A DNA stretch of 64,000 nt from CATQHD01 sp965202675 (GTDB taxonomy: Bacteria > Actinomycetota > Acidimicrobiia > Spongiisociales > Spongiisociaceae), in contig OZ241842.1 of assembly GCA_965202675.1 (NCBI GenBank), positions 2,170,001-2,234,000 of the forward strand. Direction: 5' to 3'. The position numbers were made by a program, and so were the translations under genes. Shown here one piece after another: positions 25,265 through 33,754 of this stretch. The notes below the pieces were generated by a model. The model saw nothing but the letters and a program-made list of their open reading frames with translations, had not been told where the DNA came from and ran no database searches. Numbering within the stretch: the stretch's first letter is position 1; each line of letters begins with the position of its first letter.

Positions 25265-25852
25265 TTGAACCGTATCGAACCCGGCTTGCGCCCCGCCCCG
25301 GGGGCCGGGAAGGAAGAGTGGCGGCGCTGGGCGCGCCGCCTGCGGCGGCCCGGCGTGTCCGCAGCCCTGTCGCGCGCCGTATCCGCCCGCGTCGCCGGGT
25401 GGCTTTCGGCCGCCGGGCCTCCGGGGGCGGTGGTGCTCTACCTGCCGCTCCCCGACGAGGTCGACCTGACCCCGGTCATGGAGGAGGCGCCGGAGCGGGA
25501 GTATGCGGTTACCCGCACCCCGCGGCTGGGACCCCTGACCCTGCATCCGGCCGATGCCCCCCTCGAGACCCACCCGTACGGGTTCCGCCAGCCGACCGCC
25601 TCCGCTCCGGCCTTGCCTGCCCACCGGGTGGGGGTGGTGCTGGTTCCCGGCCTGCTGTTCGACCGCCGGGGCGGGCGGCTGGGCCGGGGAAAGGGCTATT
25701 ACGACCGCTTCCTGGCTTCCCTGCCCGCCGGAGCGCGGCGGGTGGGGGCGGCGCTCGATCATCTGGTGGTAGAGGCTCTTCCCGTCGAGCCGCACGACAT
25801 TGCCATGACGCATCTGGCCACCGAGCGCGGCGTCCGAGAAACCGGGGCGTGA
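25265..25852 (+). CDS. 5-formyltetrahydrofolate cyclo-ligase
   Basis: 195 aa from a TTG at 25265, the only plausible start giving normal length. The family motif GRGKGYYDRFLA and the preceding VVLVPGLLFDRRGGRLG are intact, with ATP-site EVDLTPVM upstream. It converts 5-formyl-THF to 5,10-methenyl-THF using ATP. The basic stretch RRWARRLRRPG takes the place of the usual KxxLRxxxR start. It lies 54 bases from plsC in divergent orientation. Confidence 0.85.
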   Translation: MNRIEPGLRPAPGAGKEEWRRWARRLRRPGVSAALSRAVSARVAGWLSAAGPPGAVVLYLPLPDEVDLTPVMEEAPEREYAVTRTPRLGPLTLHPADAPLETHPYGFRQPTASAPALPAHRVGVVLVPGLLFDRRGGRLGRGKGYYDRFLASLPAGARRVGAALDHLVVEALPVEPHDIAMTHLATERGVRETGA

Positions 25853-25931
25853 ACGATGCTTCGCGGCAAGGCCCGGCCCGGAGTACTGCATCGCGGCGGC
25901 AGGCAGGGCTTCCCCCGTCTACGATAAAGGT

Positions 25932-26609
25932 ATGACCGACCCCGGCTATTCGGTTCGTTGCCGCGAGTACGCCGAGGCGATCTGGGAGCTCGAGGAAGCG
26001 GGCATCCCGGTGCGCCAGGTGCGGATCGCCCGCTGGCTGGGCGTGACCCCGGTCAGCGTGTCGGAGATGGTCCGCCGGATGCAGGAAGAAGGCCTGGTCG
26101 AGATCGAGGGCGAGGTGCGCCTCACCGAGGAAGGCCGTTACCTGGCCGAGGTGGTGGTCCGCCGCCACCGGCTGGCCGAGCGTTTCCTGTCGGAGGTGCT
26201 GAAGCTTCCTTGGTCCAAGGTGCACGAGGAGGCCGAGGTCTGGGAGACCATGATCTCCGACGATGTCGAGAAGGCCATGTGGGCGGCGATGGAGAACCCC
26301 CAGACCTGTCCGCACGGCAATCCCATCCCCGGCGCCGGCTACCGGCCTCCCGAGATGAAGCCGCTCTCCGAGATGGGTCTGGAAGAGGTGCTGCCCCTGG
26401 AACGCATCTCCGAGGAGCTGGAGCTGGACATCGAGATGATGCGCTTCCTCGACGAGAGCGGGATACGGCCCCACCGCCTGATCCGGATGGTGCAGAAAGA
26501 CCCCTACGGAGCGGTGACGGTGGAGGTGGAGGGCCGGCGGGTGGGGATCGGCAGGTTCGCTTCGGAACGGTTGTTCGCGGCGGCCGCCCCGCCTTCGCCC
26601 GCGGTTTAG
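25932..26609 (+). CDS. DtxR/MntR-family metal-dependent transcriptional regulator
   Basis: 225 aa with three domains. The N-terminal winged helix (RQVRIARWLGVTPVSVSEMV, about residues 27-46) is followed by a dimerisation/metal-binding domain with RRHRLAERFL, HEEAEVWETMISDD and CPHGNPIPG (near residue 126), then a C-terminal FeoA/SH3-like domain (GIRPHRLIRMVQKDPYGAVT). Such proteins bind iron or manganese and repress uptake genes. No metal-transport gene is adjacent. A weak purine run lies before the ATG. Confidence 0.9.
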   Translation: MTDPGYSVRCREYAEAIWELEEAGIPVRQVRIARWLGVTPVSVSEMVRRMQEEGLVEIEGEVRLTEEGRYLAEVVVRRHRLAERFLSEVLKLPWSKVHEEAEVWETMISDDVEKAMWAAMENPQTCPHGNPIPGAGYRPPEMKPLSEMGLEEVLPLERISEELELDIEMMRFLDESGIRPHRLIRMVQKDPYGAVTVEVEGRRVGIGRFASERLFAAAAPPSPAV

Positions 26610-26613
26610 ATGG

Positions 26614-27183
26614 GTGCTTCCGGGGCGTCCATGGTTCGTCCGGCCCGCTTTGACGCTTCCGCCTGAACCGTTCGATCCGAGCCTGCACCGCAGGATGGAG
26701 GCGCAGGTGCGCCGGGAGTTCGAGGCGGCCGAATCCGAGGCGGCGGTGCTGGCCGCCCGGCGCCGCAGGCTGGTCGATGCCGCCTGGGAGGCCGTCCACA
26801 CCGGCCGGCGGATCACTGTCAGGGTGGGGTCCCGCTCCTTGGCCGGCGTCCCCGTATACGCCCGCAACGACCTGGTAACCATGGAGACATCCAAGGGGGT
26901 CGCGGATCTGTATCTGCCCAACATCGACGCCTTGGCGGTGGGGCCGGAGACGACCGGCGGACGGCCCGCCCCCAGGGAGGCCGAGACCTTCGCCGCCCGC
27001 CTGGCGATGCTCCAACTGATCCGCACCGAGGTGGAGATCGTGTGCCGCGGAGGCGGGGCCGAATTCGGCGGGACCCTCGACTACGCCGCCCGCGACCACG
27101 CCGCGCTGACCAACGCCCTGGGAACCGTGTTCGTGGCGCTGGACGCCATCGCCTACCTGATCCGCCGCCCACCTTCCCGCTGA
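26614..27183 (+). CDS. Conserved-looking hypothetical protein, possible Sm-like fold
   Basis: 189 aa from a GTG 4 bases after the DtxR-family gene, so probably in its operon. An N-terminal helical segment (RRMEAQVRREFEAAESEAAV) is followed by an all-beta stretch RRITVRVGSRSLAGVPVYAR and NDLVTMETSKGVADLYLPNI. The alternating pattern (charged surface, then DLVTME, then a second sheet) resembles a small beta barrel such as LSm. A helical C-terminal part follows. No catalytic motif seen. Function unknown. Confidence 0.7.
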   Translation: MLPGRPWFVRPALTLPPEPFDPSLHRRMEAQVRREFEAAESEAAVLAARRRRLVDAAWEAVHTGRRITVRVGSRSLAGVPVYARNDLVTMETSKGVADLYLPNIDALAVGPETTGGRPAPREAETFAARLAMLQLIRTEVEIVCRGGGAEFGGTLDYAARDHAALTNALGTVFVALDAIAYLIRRPPSR

Positions 27184-27323
27184 CCCTCTCCTGCTGACCT
27201 CCTCCGGCTGACTTCCGCCCGCCCCGCCTGAGCTCCCGCCGGGCGGGCGCGGCCCTTTTTCTTGCCGCCCGGTCCCGGGCTTGCCCGCGCTTTCTCCGCC
27301 CCGGCGCCCGTTGGATACCCCCG

Positions 27324-27358
27324 GGCCGGTCATCGCCGGCCGCCCGTTCCCCTTTTTT
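27324..27358 (+). terminator. Possible rho-independent terminator
   Basis: A GGCCGG/CCGGCC stem with a 6-base loop (27324-27341) is followed 11 bases later by a run of six T. The gap between stem and T-run is longer than ideal. Confidence 0.4.
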
Positions 27359-27395
27359 CGTTGTACCTCCCGACCCGGAGTCGAACCCCGCCGTA

Positions 27396-27470
27396 TTTTG
27401 GATATTTATCCAAGATTATCAATAATTATCATTAATTAATATAATTTAGATATTAAGTACGGCAAACAAA
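27396..27470 (+). promoter_or_regulatory. AT-rich promoter segment of the Tad locus with 16-bp palindrome
   Basis: A perfect inverted repeat TTGGATATTTATCCAA (27398-27413) is followed by TTATCA (27416-27421), an 18-base spacer and a perfect TATAAT (27440-27445), about 77 bases before the GTG of the first Tad gene. The segment is extremely AT-rich in a ~70% GC genome. The palindrome overlaps the upstream edge of the -35, a typical repressor/activator site. Confidence 0.6.
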
Positions 27471-27521
27471 GATGCTTTGGTGTAAGTTTGCGGGAACTCG
27501 ATTTGGAGAAGGAGTAGATCG

Positions 27522-28214
27522 GTGGATAGGACGACCGAGACGGCGGGCCGCCCGGCGGCGGCTGCCGAAGGCGGGAAGCTCCCGAAGCGGAGCCCCCTGA
27601 GCCGTCTGTCGTTCGGCCATGTGGTGATGATCTCGGCCGGCTTGCTGGCCTTCCTGCTCAACGTGCTGATCATCCGAGACGGCGGCGAGACGGCCGAGGT
27701 GTCGGTGGCCGCCCAGGCGATCGGCGCCGGCAGCCGTCTCGAAACCAGGGACATCGCCTACGAGCAGGTAGACGCCGGAGGGCCCCTTTCAGACCGGGCG
27801 CTGTCCCGGCAGACGGTCTCGCCGCTGATGGGCCATGTGGTCATCCGGGATATCGACCCGGGGGCGCTGCTGCTGGCCGACGACCTGCGCCCCCCCGCCG
27901 CTCCGGGAGACGCCCGGGCCATGAGCATCCCGGTGGGGGCCGACCGGGCGGTGGGGGCCGCCCTCTACAGGGGCGACCGGATCGACGTGGTCACCGTGGA
28001 CGAGGGCAGCCGGTTCATCGCCTCCGGGATTGAGGTGCTGGCGGTGTCCGTCGACAGCAACCGGGTGTCGGGCGGCGGATTCTGGGTAACCGTGGCGGTG
28101 AGCAGGTCTCAGGCCCTGGCCATCGCCGAGGCTGTGGATCAGGGAAGCATCCATCTGCTCAGGTCGACCGGCGTTCCCAGCCCGGTTGCCGCAGCGGGGA
28201 GGCCGGGGCCGTGA
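27522..28214 (+). CDS. cpaB: CpaB/RcpC-like Flp pilus assembly protein (SAF domain)
   Basis: 230 aa from a GTG with a GGAGAAGGAG site upstream. One transmembrane segment (VVMISAGLLAFLLNVLIIR, about residues 35-53) is followed by an SAF domain (VSVAAQAIGAGSRLETRDIA) and the RcpC domain (MSIPVGADRAVGAALYRGDR and IDVVT). It is a periplasmic/extracellular-side assembly factor of Tad pili. First gene of a chain of overlapping genes (cpaB-tadZ-cpaF-tadB-tadC). Confidence 0.82.
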   Translation: MDRTTETAGRPAAAAEGGKLPKRSPLSRLSFGHVVMISAGLLAFLLNVLIIRDGGETAEVSVAAQAIGAGSRLETRDIAYEQVDAGGPLSDRALSRQTVSPLMGHVVIRDIDPGALLLADDLRPPAAPGDARAMSIPVGADRAVGAALYRGDRIDVVTVDEGSRFIASGIEVLAVSVDSNRVSGGGFWVTVAVSRSQALAIAEAVDQGSIHLLRSTGVPSPVAAAGRPGP

Positions 28215-29371
28215 ACGAATTCGAGCCGGTCATCGCCATCGCGGGTTCGCAGCGGGCTTGGGCTTCCGAGCTGCTGCGCTTCCTGACCGACTTCGGCGGG
28301 GCGCGCCTGAAGGGGACGGTGCTGACCGCCCGCGAGGCGCTGGAATCCGATTACGAGATATTGATCATCGACGACATCACCAGCTACCTCAGTCCTCTGT
28401 TGGTGGAGCGGGTCAGAGAGGCCGGGCGCAAGGTGGTGGGCATATATGACCCGGAATACGGCGAGCGCGGGCGGGACCGCCTGCAGGCATTGGCAGTGGA
28501 CGCGGTCATCCCGTCCGACGCCGGTCCGGAGGTGATTCTCGAGACGGTTTCGATTCTCGGTCCGGGCCGCCCATCTACGGACCGAGTGGAGGCGGTCGGA
28601 TCCGCGCAGGATCCGACCGCCCGTATCACGGCGGTGGCGGGAGGCGACCAGGCGGGCGAATTGGCGGTGGCGTTGGGCGGGACTTTCATGGCCAAGCGGT
28701 TGCCCACCCTGGTGGTCGACGCCGACACGGTTACTCCGATGCTGGGGCAGCGGCTCTCGATGCCGTTGGTTCCCAACCTGCTCACCGCGCTCGACGCTCA
28801 CGTTCAGCTGCGGGGGAGCATGAACGACTCGCTGATGTCGGGGCCGTACGGGTTCGCCCTCCTCACGGGCATACCGGAAGCTTCCGAATGGGAGACGGTC
28901 CGAGCGGACGAGGTAGTGGACCTGATCAAGGCCGCCGCCGGCTGGTTCGACCATCTGATCGTGAAGATATCCCCGCATGTCGAGGAGCTGTCCCGTTTCG
29001 GCGCCCGGGACGGCCGTTTCGAGGTGAGCCGGTCGGTGGTGGGGATGGCCGTCGATGTGGTCTACATGGCCGAACCCACCCCGGTCGGGTTGTCGAGGTC
29101 CCTGCGTTGGATATCCCAGGTGCGCCGCCTCGCCGACGGGCGGCTCCATATAGTGTTCGAGAGCGCCGCCCTCAGCACCTACCAGCGGGGAGAGCTGAGC
29201 GACGAGCTGACCAGGAGCTTCCTGCCCGCCTCCATTACCTGGCTGCCCGTCGATCAGGGTCAGGAGCGGGCGGTCTGGAACGGTACCGCCATACCGAAGG
29301 GGCCGTTTCGCAAGACGGTCGACAAGCTGGGTATATCGATGCTCGACGGGCTGGGCCGGGGCCTCCAGTGA
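28211..29371 (+). CDS. TadZ/CpaE-like pilus localisation ATPase with degenerate P-loop
   Basis: 386 aa. An N-terminal receiver-like domain (YEILIIDDITSYLSPLLVER) is followed by a MinD/ParA-like domain. The expected deviant Walker A reads AVAGGDQAGELAVALGGTF, without the Lys residues that bind ATP, while TLVVDAD is retained. TadZ proteins place the Tad machine in the cell; several lack ATPase residues. The GTG overlaps the cpaB stop by 4 bases and the gene overlaps cpaF likewise. Ends near the standard CpaE C-terminus. Confidence 0.75.
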   Translation: MNEFEPVIAIAGSQRAWASELLRFLTDFGGARLKGTVLTAREALESDYEILIIDDITSYLSPLLVERVREAGRKVVGIYDPEYGERGRDRLQALAVDAVIPSDAGPEVILETVSILGPGRPSTDRVEAVGSAQDPTARITAVAGGDQAGELAVALGGTFMAKRLPTLVVDADTVTPMLGQRLSMPLVPNLLTALDAHVQLRGSMNDSLMSGPYGFALLTGIPEASEWETVRADEVVDLIKAAAGWFDHLIVKISPHVEELSRFGARDGRFEVSRSVVGMAVDVVYMAEPTPVGLSRSLRWISQVRRLADGRLHIVFESAALSTYQRGELSDELTRSFLPASITWLPVDQGQERAVWNGTAIPKGPFRKTVDKLGISMLDGLGRGLQ

Positions 29372-30651
29372 CCTCCGGCCCCTACGACACCCTGCGGCGC
29401 CGGGCGGCGGAGCGGATCGGCGAGCTGGAGCTGGACCCGCTTCGGGACGGCAAGGCGATCCGGACAGAGGTGGACCGTCTGGTATCCGGCTATCAGCGGC
29501 GCGCCTACGCCGGCAACGGCGTCCGGCCGTTCCGCGACCCCGAACAGCTGGCGGGCCGCCTCATCGATTCCCTGGTCGGCTACGGGCCGCTCACCCCCCT
29601 CCTCGACCGCCGCGACATAGAAGAGGTCTTCATCGAAGGCGAGCGGATCACGTTCATCGATTCCTCCGGGCGGCTCCAAGCCCTCGACGCCCCCACTACC
29701 GAGGAGGAAAACCGCCAGATCGTGGCCCGCATCCTGGCCGGGACCAACCGGCGCCTCGACACTTCCAACCCGATCGAGCAAGCCCGGGTGCTGGGCGGCC
29801 AGGCGCGCCTTACCGCCGTGATCCCCCCGGTGGCCGACCGCCTCTCGGTGACCCTCCGGAAGTACACCGTCAAGAACTATGACCTGGGGTACCTGGTCGA
29901 GGGCAAGGTGCTGCCGTTCCCCGCCGCCGCCTTCCTGTGGGCGGCCGCCCAGGCCGACACCACCGTTCTGTTCAGCGGCCAGCCCGGCGCGGGCAAGACC
30001 ACCCTCCTCAGCGCCTTCCTGCGCGCCGCTCCGGCGGACCGGTGCATCCGGGTGTGCGAGGAGGTGCGGGAGCTGGACATGCCGCTCATGCACGGCAGCT
30101 TCTACGAGGCCGGCCCTCCCGCTCTCGACGGGCGGCGGCGCTACACGCTTCGCGATCTGGTGAAGGTGGTGCTGGCGCAGCGGCCCGATCTGATCTGCGT
30201 GGGGGAGGTGCGGGGGTCGGAGGCTTTCGAGCTGACCAGGGCGGTGAACGCCGGGTGCGGTTTCGCCTGCACCATCCACGCCGACTCGGCCTCCGCCGCG
30301 CTGGTCGCCCTGGTCAACGCGGCGCTGATGGCGGGCGAGAACATAACGGAGTCGGTCGTCGACCGGGTGTTCCGGGCGGCCATCGATTTCGTGGTGCATC
30401 TACGGCGCGACCAGGGAAGCGGCGGGCAGGAGGGAATCCGCCGCCGAGTAGTGGAGATCGCGGCGGTCGGCGCCGAAGAGGGGGGCGGCGTCCGACAGCT
30501 CTTCTGCCGGGAGGGCGGAGGCCTGGAAGAACCGCTCCGGTGGACGGGCGCCATGCCCCGGCCCGAGGCGGCGGCCCGAATCGAATGGGCGCTGCCCGAG
30601 GGGGTGCGCCTGGAGTCCATTCTTTCCGGCGATTGGCGGCCCCACCTATGA
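29368..30651 (+). CDS. cpaF: CpaF/TadA pilus assembly ATPase
   Basis: 427 aa from the GTG at 29368. Secretion ATPase of the VirB11/CpaF type: N-domain with LVGYGPLTPLLDRRDIEEVF, Walker A FSGQPGAGKTTLLSAF (about residue 207), Asp box RCIRVCEEVRELDMP, Walker B PDLICVGEVRGSEAFEL and the His box FACTIHADSAS. It powers pilin polymerisation from the cytoplasmic face. Overlaps tadZ and tadB by 4 bases each. Confidence 0.93.
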   Translation: MTSGPYDTLRRRAAERIGELELDPLRDGKAIRTEVDRLVSGYQRRAYAGNGVRPFRDPEQLAGRLIDSLVGYGPLTPLLDRRDIEEVFIEGERITFIDSSGRLQALDAPTTEEENRQIVARILAGTNRRLDTSNPIEQARVLGGQARLTAVIPPVADRLSVTLRKYTVKNYDLGYLVEGKVLPFPAAAFLWAAAQADTTVLFSGQPGAGKTTLLSAFLRAAPADRCIRVCEEVRELDMPLMHGSFYEAGPPALDGRRRYTLRDLVKVVLAQRPDLICVGEVRGSEAFELTRAVNAGCGFACTIHADSASAALVALVNAALMAGENITESVVDRVFRAAIDFVVHLRRDQGSGGQEGIRRRVVEIAAVGAEEGGGVRQLFCREGGGLEEPLRWTGAMPRPEAAARIEWALPEGVRLESILSGDWRPHL

Positions 30652-31547
30652 CATTGCTGGCGCCCCTGGTGACCGCCGCCGTCGTGTACTACGGGGTGGG
30701 CCTGCTCACCGGATACGCACCGAAGATCCGGCTGCGGCGGAGGCGGGGCCGCGACTTCTCCCGGCGGCGGCTGTGGCTGATCCAGGCGGGCAGCGACCTG
30801 TCCGTCTGGCAGTTCGCGGCCGGGTCGGGTGCGGTGGGCTTCGCGGCTTTCATCCTGGCCTCGATGGTGACCGGAGCGTGGTGGCTGGGCGCCGCGCCGG
30901 GTGTAGGGGCCGCCCTGATGCCCCAGGCCTTCTACTCCCGGCGGCGCAACGAGCGGCTCCGGCGGCTCCGCGAGGCCTGGCCGGATGTCCTGCGGGATTT
31001 GTCGGCGGCCATCGCCGCCGGTTCGACTCTGGTGCTGGCGCTGTACGACCTGGCCGACAGCGGCCCGCTCCCACTCCGGCCGGCCTTCTGGCGCTTCCGG
31101 CTGGTGTCCCGCATGATCGGGGTGGTTCCGGCTCTGGAGCTGGTGAAGGAGGAGCTGGGAGACCCCACCTCCGACCGGGTGATCGAGGTGCTGGCGCTGG
31201 CCTACCAACACGGCGGCGGCCTGATAGAAGAAGTGCTGCGGGATCTGGTGAAGGAGATAACCGAGGACCTGCGGCTGGAGGCCGATATCCGGGCCGACGG
31301 CACAGAGCAGCGCATCGAGAGCCGGGTGGTGCTGATCATCCCCTGGCTGCTCCTGATGTTCCTGACCGCCACCGCCGAGCAGTACCAGGCCTACTACCGC
31401 TCCGCCGACGGCCTCCTCGTGGTGGCGGCCGCGGCGGTCTGGTCGCTGGCCGGGGTGTTGATGCTGAGGCGGCTGGGCCGTGCGATGACCGAGCGGAGAG
31501 TGCTGGTCCGCCCGGAGGCCGGCCCGCAAATCGGGGGAGTCCGATGA
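30648..31547 (+). CDS. tadB: TadB-like pilus assembly membrane protein
   Basis: 299 aa with a T2SSF (GspF) domain. Transmembrane segments are at about residues 1-20, 55-90, 225-245 and 255-275. The helical core is RREAWPDVLRDL-type (RLREAWPDVLRDLSAAIAAG, about residue 105) and GGLIEEVLRDLVKEI. It is one of the two inner-membrane platform proteins with TadC. The ATG overlaps cpaF's stop. Confidence 0.85.
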   Translation: MTLLAPLVTAAVVYYGVGLLTGYAPKIRLRRRRGRDFSRRRLWLIQAGSDLSVWQFAAGSGAVGFAAFILASMVTGAWWLGAAPGVGAALMPQAFYSRRRNERLRRLREAWPDVLRDLSAAIAAGSTLVLALYDLADSGPLPLRPAFWRFRLVSRMIGVVPALELVKEELGDPTSDRVIEVLALAYQHGGGLIEEVLRDLVKEITEDLRLEADIRADGTEQRIESRVVLIIPWLLLMFLTATAEQYQAYYRSADGLLVVAAAAVWSLAGVLMLRRLGRAMTERRVLVRPEAGPQIGGVR

Positions 31548-32500
31548 GGGCCGGCCTGGCAATCGCGGCGGTGGCCTCTTCGGCCGTGTTCGCGGCGGCC
31601 GCGGCCTCCCTCCTGGTGCACCCGCCCCGTCGGCTCGGCCCGCGCATCCGCCCCTACACCGCGGTTACCCGGATGGGCCTCGGCCTGAGCCCGGACGTTC
31701 TGGGGCGGGCCAATCCGGGGCCGCTGTTCGGGCAGGCCACCCTCCGGCGGCTGTGGGCCCCGATGCTGGCCGGCCCGCTCGACCGCCTGGCGCGGGTGCT
31801 CCTGTTCGTCAACGAGGAACAGCTCGAGCTGAGGCTGCGCCAGTCGGGCCTCTACCCGAACGTCGAGGAGGAGCTGCGGCCCCAGGCCTACCGGATGGGC
31901 GCTCTCTTCCGGGCGTCGGTCCTGGCGGCGGGGGCGGCCGGCCTGGCCCTGGTGACGGGCGGTTCGGGGGTGAAGGTGCTGCTCTTCGGGCTGGTGGGCG
32001 CGGCGCTCGGGATGTTCCTGGCCCGTTCTCGCCTGGCGGAGGCGGTGCGGCGGCGGCGGGACTCCATCCGGGCGGAGCTCTACACGGTCAATCAGCTGGT
32101 GGCGATGTACACGAGGGTGGGGGGCGGCGCCCTCGAAGCCCTCCGGTACGTGGCGGAGCGGGCCCGCGGGACGGCGGTGGAGGAAATATCGGAGGTCTTG
32201 CTGCTCCATGAGCGGGGGTGGTCTCTGGGCGAGGCGCTGGAGCGGGCCGGGGGGCTGACGCCCGAACCCGAAGCGGCCCGCACCTACCGCCTGCTCTCCA
32301 CCTGCCAGGAGCAGGGGGCCGACCTGTCCGAGGCGTTGCTGGGCCTGTCCAAGGATCTGCGGTCGGTGCGCCGGGACGACATGCGGAGGCAGGCGGCCAA
32401 GCGGCGCATATTGATGGTGATTCCGGTGGTGGTGATCCTGGCCCCCGTCACCATGCTGTTCCTGGCCGCCCCCATTCCTTCGATCGTGTTCGGCGGGTGA
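31544..32500 (+). CDS. tadC: TadC-like pilus assembly membrane protein
   Basis: 318 aa, second T2SSF-domain platform protein. Membrane segments include residues 4-25, 130-170 and 295-315. The cytoplasmic helical domain reads ELYTVNQLVAMYTRVGGGAL and GADLSEALLGLSKDLRSVRR. The ATG overlaps tadB. The last gene in the overlapping chain; the small pilin-like gene follows after 94 bases. Confidence 0.83.
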   Translation: MRAGLAIAAVASSAVFAAAAASLLVHPPRRLGPRIRPYTAVTRMGLGLSPDVLGRANPGPLFGQATLRRLWAPMLAGPLDRLARVLLFVNEEQLELRLRQSGLYPNVEEELRPQAYRMGALFRASVLAAGAAGLALVTGGSGVKVLLFGLVGAALGMFLARSRLAEAVRRRRDSIRAELYTVNQLVAMYTRVGGGALEALRYVAERARGTAVEEISEVLLLHERGWSLGEALERAGGLTPEPEAARTYRLLSTCQEQGADLSEALLGLSKDLRSVRRDDMRRQAAKRRILMVIPVVVILAPVTMLFLAAPIPSIVFGG

Positions 32501-32594
32501 GCCGGGAGGCGGCCCCGGCGCGGCGTTCTGCCCCGGGTGGGGATCGATACGGGGATTTATGGGTACGAAAGGTTATAGAGAAAGGAGCCATACG

Positions 32595-32864
32595 TTGACA
32601 AAAGATAACTTGGGTCTGAGGTTGGCCGTAAGGGTGGTGATGGTGAGAGCCGAGGCGATGGCGGCGGTCCGGCGGCTGGCGGTGCGGCTGTCCGACGAGC
32701 GGGGCGCGGCCGAGACCTCCACCATCCTGGCCTGGATCGTGGTGGGGGTGCTGGTGGTGTTCGCCATGCGGGCCGGACTTACCGAGGCGGGAACCACGGT
32801 TGTCAGTTGGGTCAAGGCGCAATTGAACCAGCCGGGGGTGACGGTTACTACTGTGAAGAATTGA
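32595..32864 (+). CDS. Small single-span protein, possible Flp-like pilin
   Basis: 89 aa from the TTG at 32595, chosen because AAAGGAG (32581-32587) lies exactly 7 bases upstream. A basic N-terminal segment ends ...RLSDERGAAE, then one hydrophobic helix TSTILAWIVVGVLVVFAMRA (about residues 41-60), then a short polar tail. The context at the end of a Tad locus and the Gly-Ala-Ala-Glu before the helix suggest a prepilin. However, the Glu stands at +3 rather than the +5 usual for prepilin peptidase substrates. Confidence 0.65.
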   Translation: MTKDNLGLRLAVRVVMVRAEAMAAVRRLAVRLSDERGAAETSTILAWIVVGVLVVFAMRAGLTEAGTTVVSWVKAQLNQPGVTVTTVKN

Positions 32865-32931
32865 ACGCGGCGGCGGAGATCGAGCCGCCGGTTCTCGGCA
32901 GGATGGGGGAGGAAGCCGGGCCGCCGGGGGT

Positions 32932-33156
32932 ATGGGGTTGAAGGGCTTCTCCCGCTATCCGCCGGTGCTCGATCTGCCCGGGGTGGCGGACCTGCTCGGG
33001 CTCTCCATCGAGGAGGTCCGCCGCCTGGCCGGGGAGGGTTGGATCGACGCCGCCCACGTGGGGGGGCGCACCCTGTTCCACCGCGACCGGGTCATCGACT
33101 GGATACGCTCCCTGCGGGTGGCCCCTCCCGACTCCGACAGCGAATACTTCGGGTGA
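32932..33156 (+). CDS. Small helix-turn-helix DNA-binding protein (excisionase/MerR-like fold)
   Basis: 74 aa. LDLPGVADLLGLSIEEVRRL is the helix-turn-helix, followed by a wing with HVGGRTLFHRDRVIDWIRSL, the arrangement of HTH_17 excisionase-family domains. The likely role is a DNA-binding regulator; whether it controls the Tad genes or the ruv genes on either side is unknown. No phage or integrase genes are nearby, so true excisionase function is unlikely. Confidence 0.7.
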   Translation: MGLKGFSRYPPVLDLPGVADLLGLSIEEVRRLAGEGWIDAAHVGGRTLFHRDRVIDWIRSLRVAPPDSDSEYFG

Positions 33157-33217
33157 GCCGCCCGGCGCGGGAATACCGCCTCGAAGGGCCCGCGGGGGCT
33201 AAACTCTGGCCGAACAC

Positions 33218-33754
33218 ATGTTCGTACTAGGTGTAGACCCCGGCCTGACCGCCACCGGATTCGGAGTGGTGCGCAAGCGCGGCAGCTCGTTCGAGGCAAC
33301 GGCGGCCGGGGTGATCCGCACCGACCCCGCTCTGTCCGCTCCGGGCCGGCTGGCCGACCTCTACGCCGACTTCGCCGCTCTGGTGGAGGAGACGCAGCCG
33401 GAGGCGGCGGCGGTGGAGCGGGTGTTCATCAACAAGAACCGGCTGACCGCCACCAGGGTGGGCCAGGCCTCCGGGGTGGTTATCCTGGCCGCCGCCCAGG
33501 CCGGCGTCGAGGTGTTCGAATACACGCCTACGGCGGTGAAGGCGGTGGTAACGGGGGACGGGGCGGCCTCCAAGGTGCAGGTGCAGCAGATGGTGTGCCG
33601 CCGTCTGGGCTTGGCCGCGGCCCCGTCTTCCGCCGACGCAGCCGACGCCTTGGCCGTTGCCATGTGCCACATCCAGAGTACGGGCACCCGGGTGGGCCGC
33701 CTGGCCGCCGCCCGGCGGGAGGCAGCCGCGCGGAGCAGGAGAGCGGCGGGATGA
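33218..33754 (+). CDS. ruvC: Holliday junction endonuclease RuvC
   Basis: 178 aa. Active-site acidic residues sit in MFVLGVDPGLTATGFGVV (Asp7), AAAVERVFINKNR (Glu) and SSADAADALAVAMCH (two Asp). It resolves Holliday junctions made in recombination, together with RuvAB. The ATG overlaps nothing upstream; its stop overlaps the ruvA ATG (ATGA). 61 bases separate it from the HTH gene. Confidence 0.95.
   Translation: MFVLGVDPGLTATGFGVVRKRGSSFEATAAGVIRTDPALSAPGRLADLYADFAALVEETQPEAAAVERVFINKNRLTATRVGQASGVVILAAAQAGVEVFEYTPTAVKAVVTGDGAASKVQVQQMVCRRLGLAAAPSSADAADALAVAMCHIQSTGTRVGRLAAARREAAARSRRAAG

Larger units (their letters stand above)
27184..27521. other. Intergenic: terminator region and AT-rich Tad promoter segment
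   Basis: 338 bp between the hypothetical gene and the Tad locus. The left half is GC-rich with Pro-like tandem sequence and a terminator-like hairpin. The right half (27396-27470) is about one-fifth G+C and contains the probable promoter of the Tad genes. No reading frame is supported. Confidence 0.7.

Noticed and set aside
27360..27400. tRNA-like T-arm sequence (GGGGTTCGACTCC on the minus strand)
   Set aside because: The supposed arm does not pair beyond two bases, and no acceptor, D-arm or anticodon arm can be built from the AT-rich flank; no CCA end.
32932..33156. Excisionase of a prophage
   Set aside because: The fold is excisionase-like, but there are no integrase or phage genes nearby and the gene sits between Tad and ruv genes; annotated as a generic DNA-binding protein.
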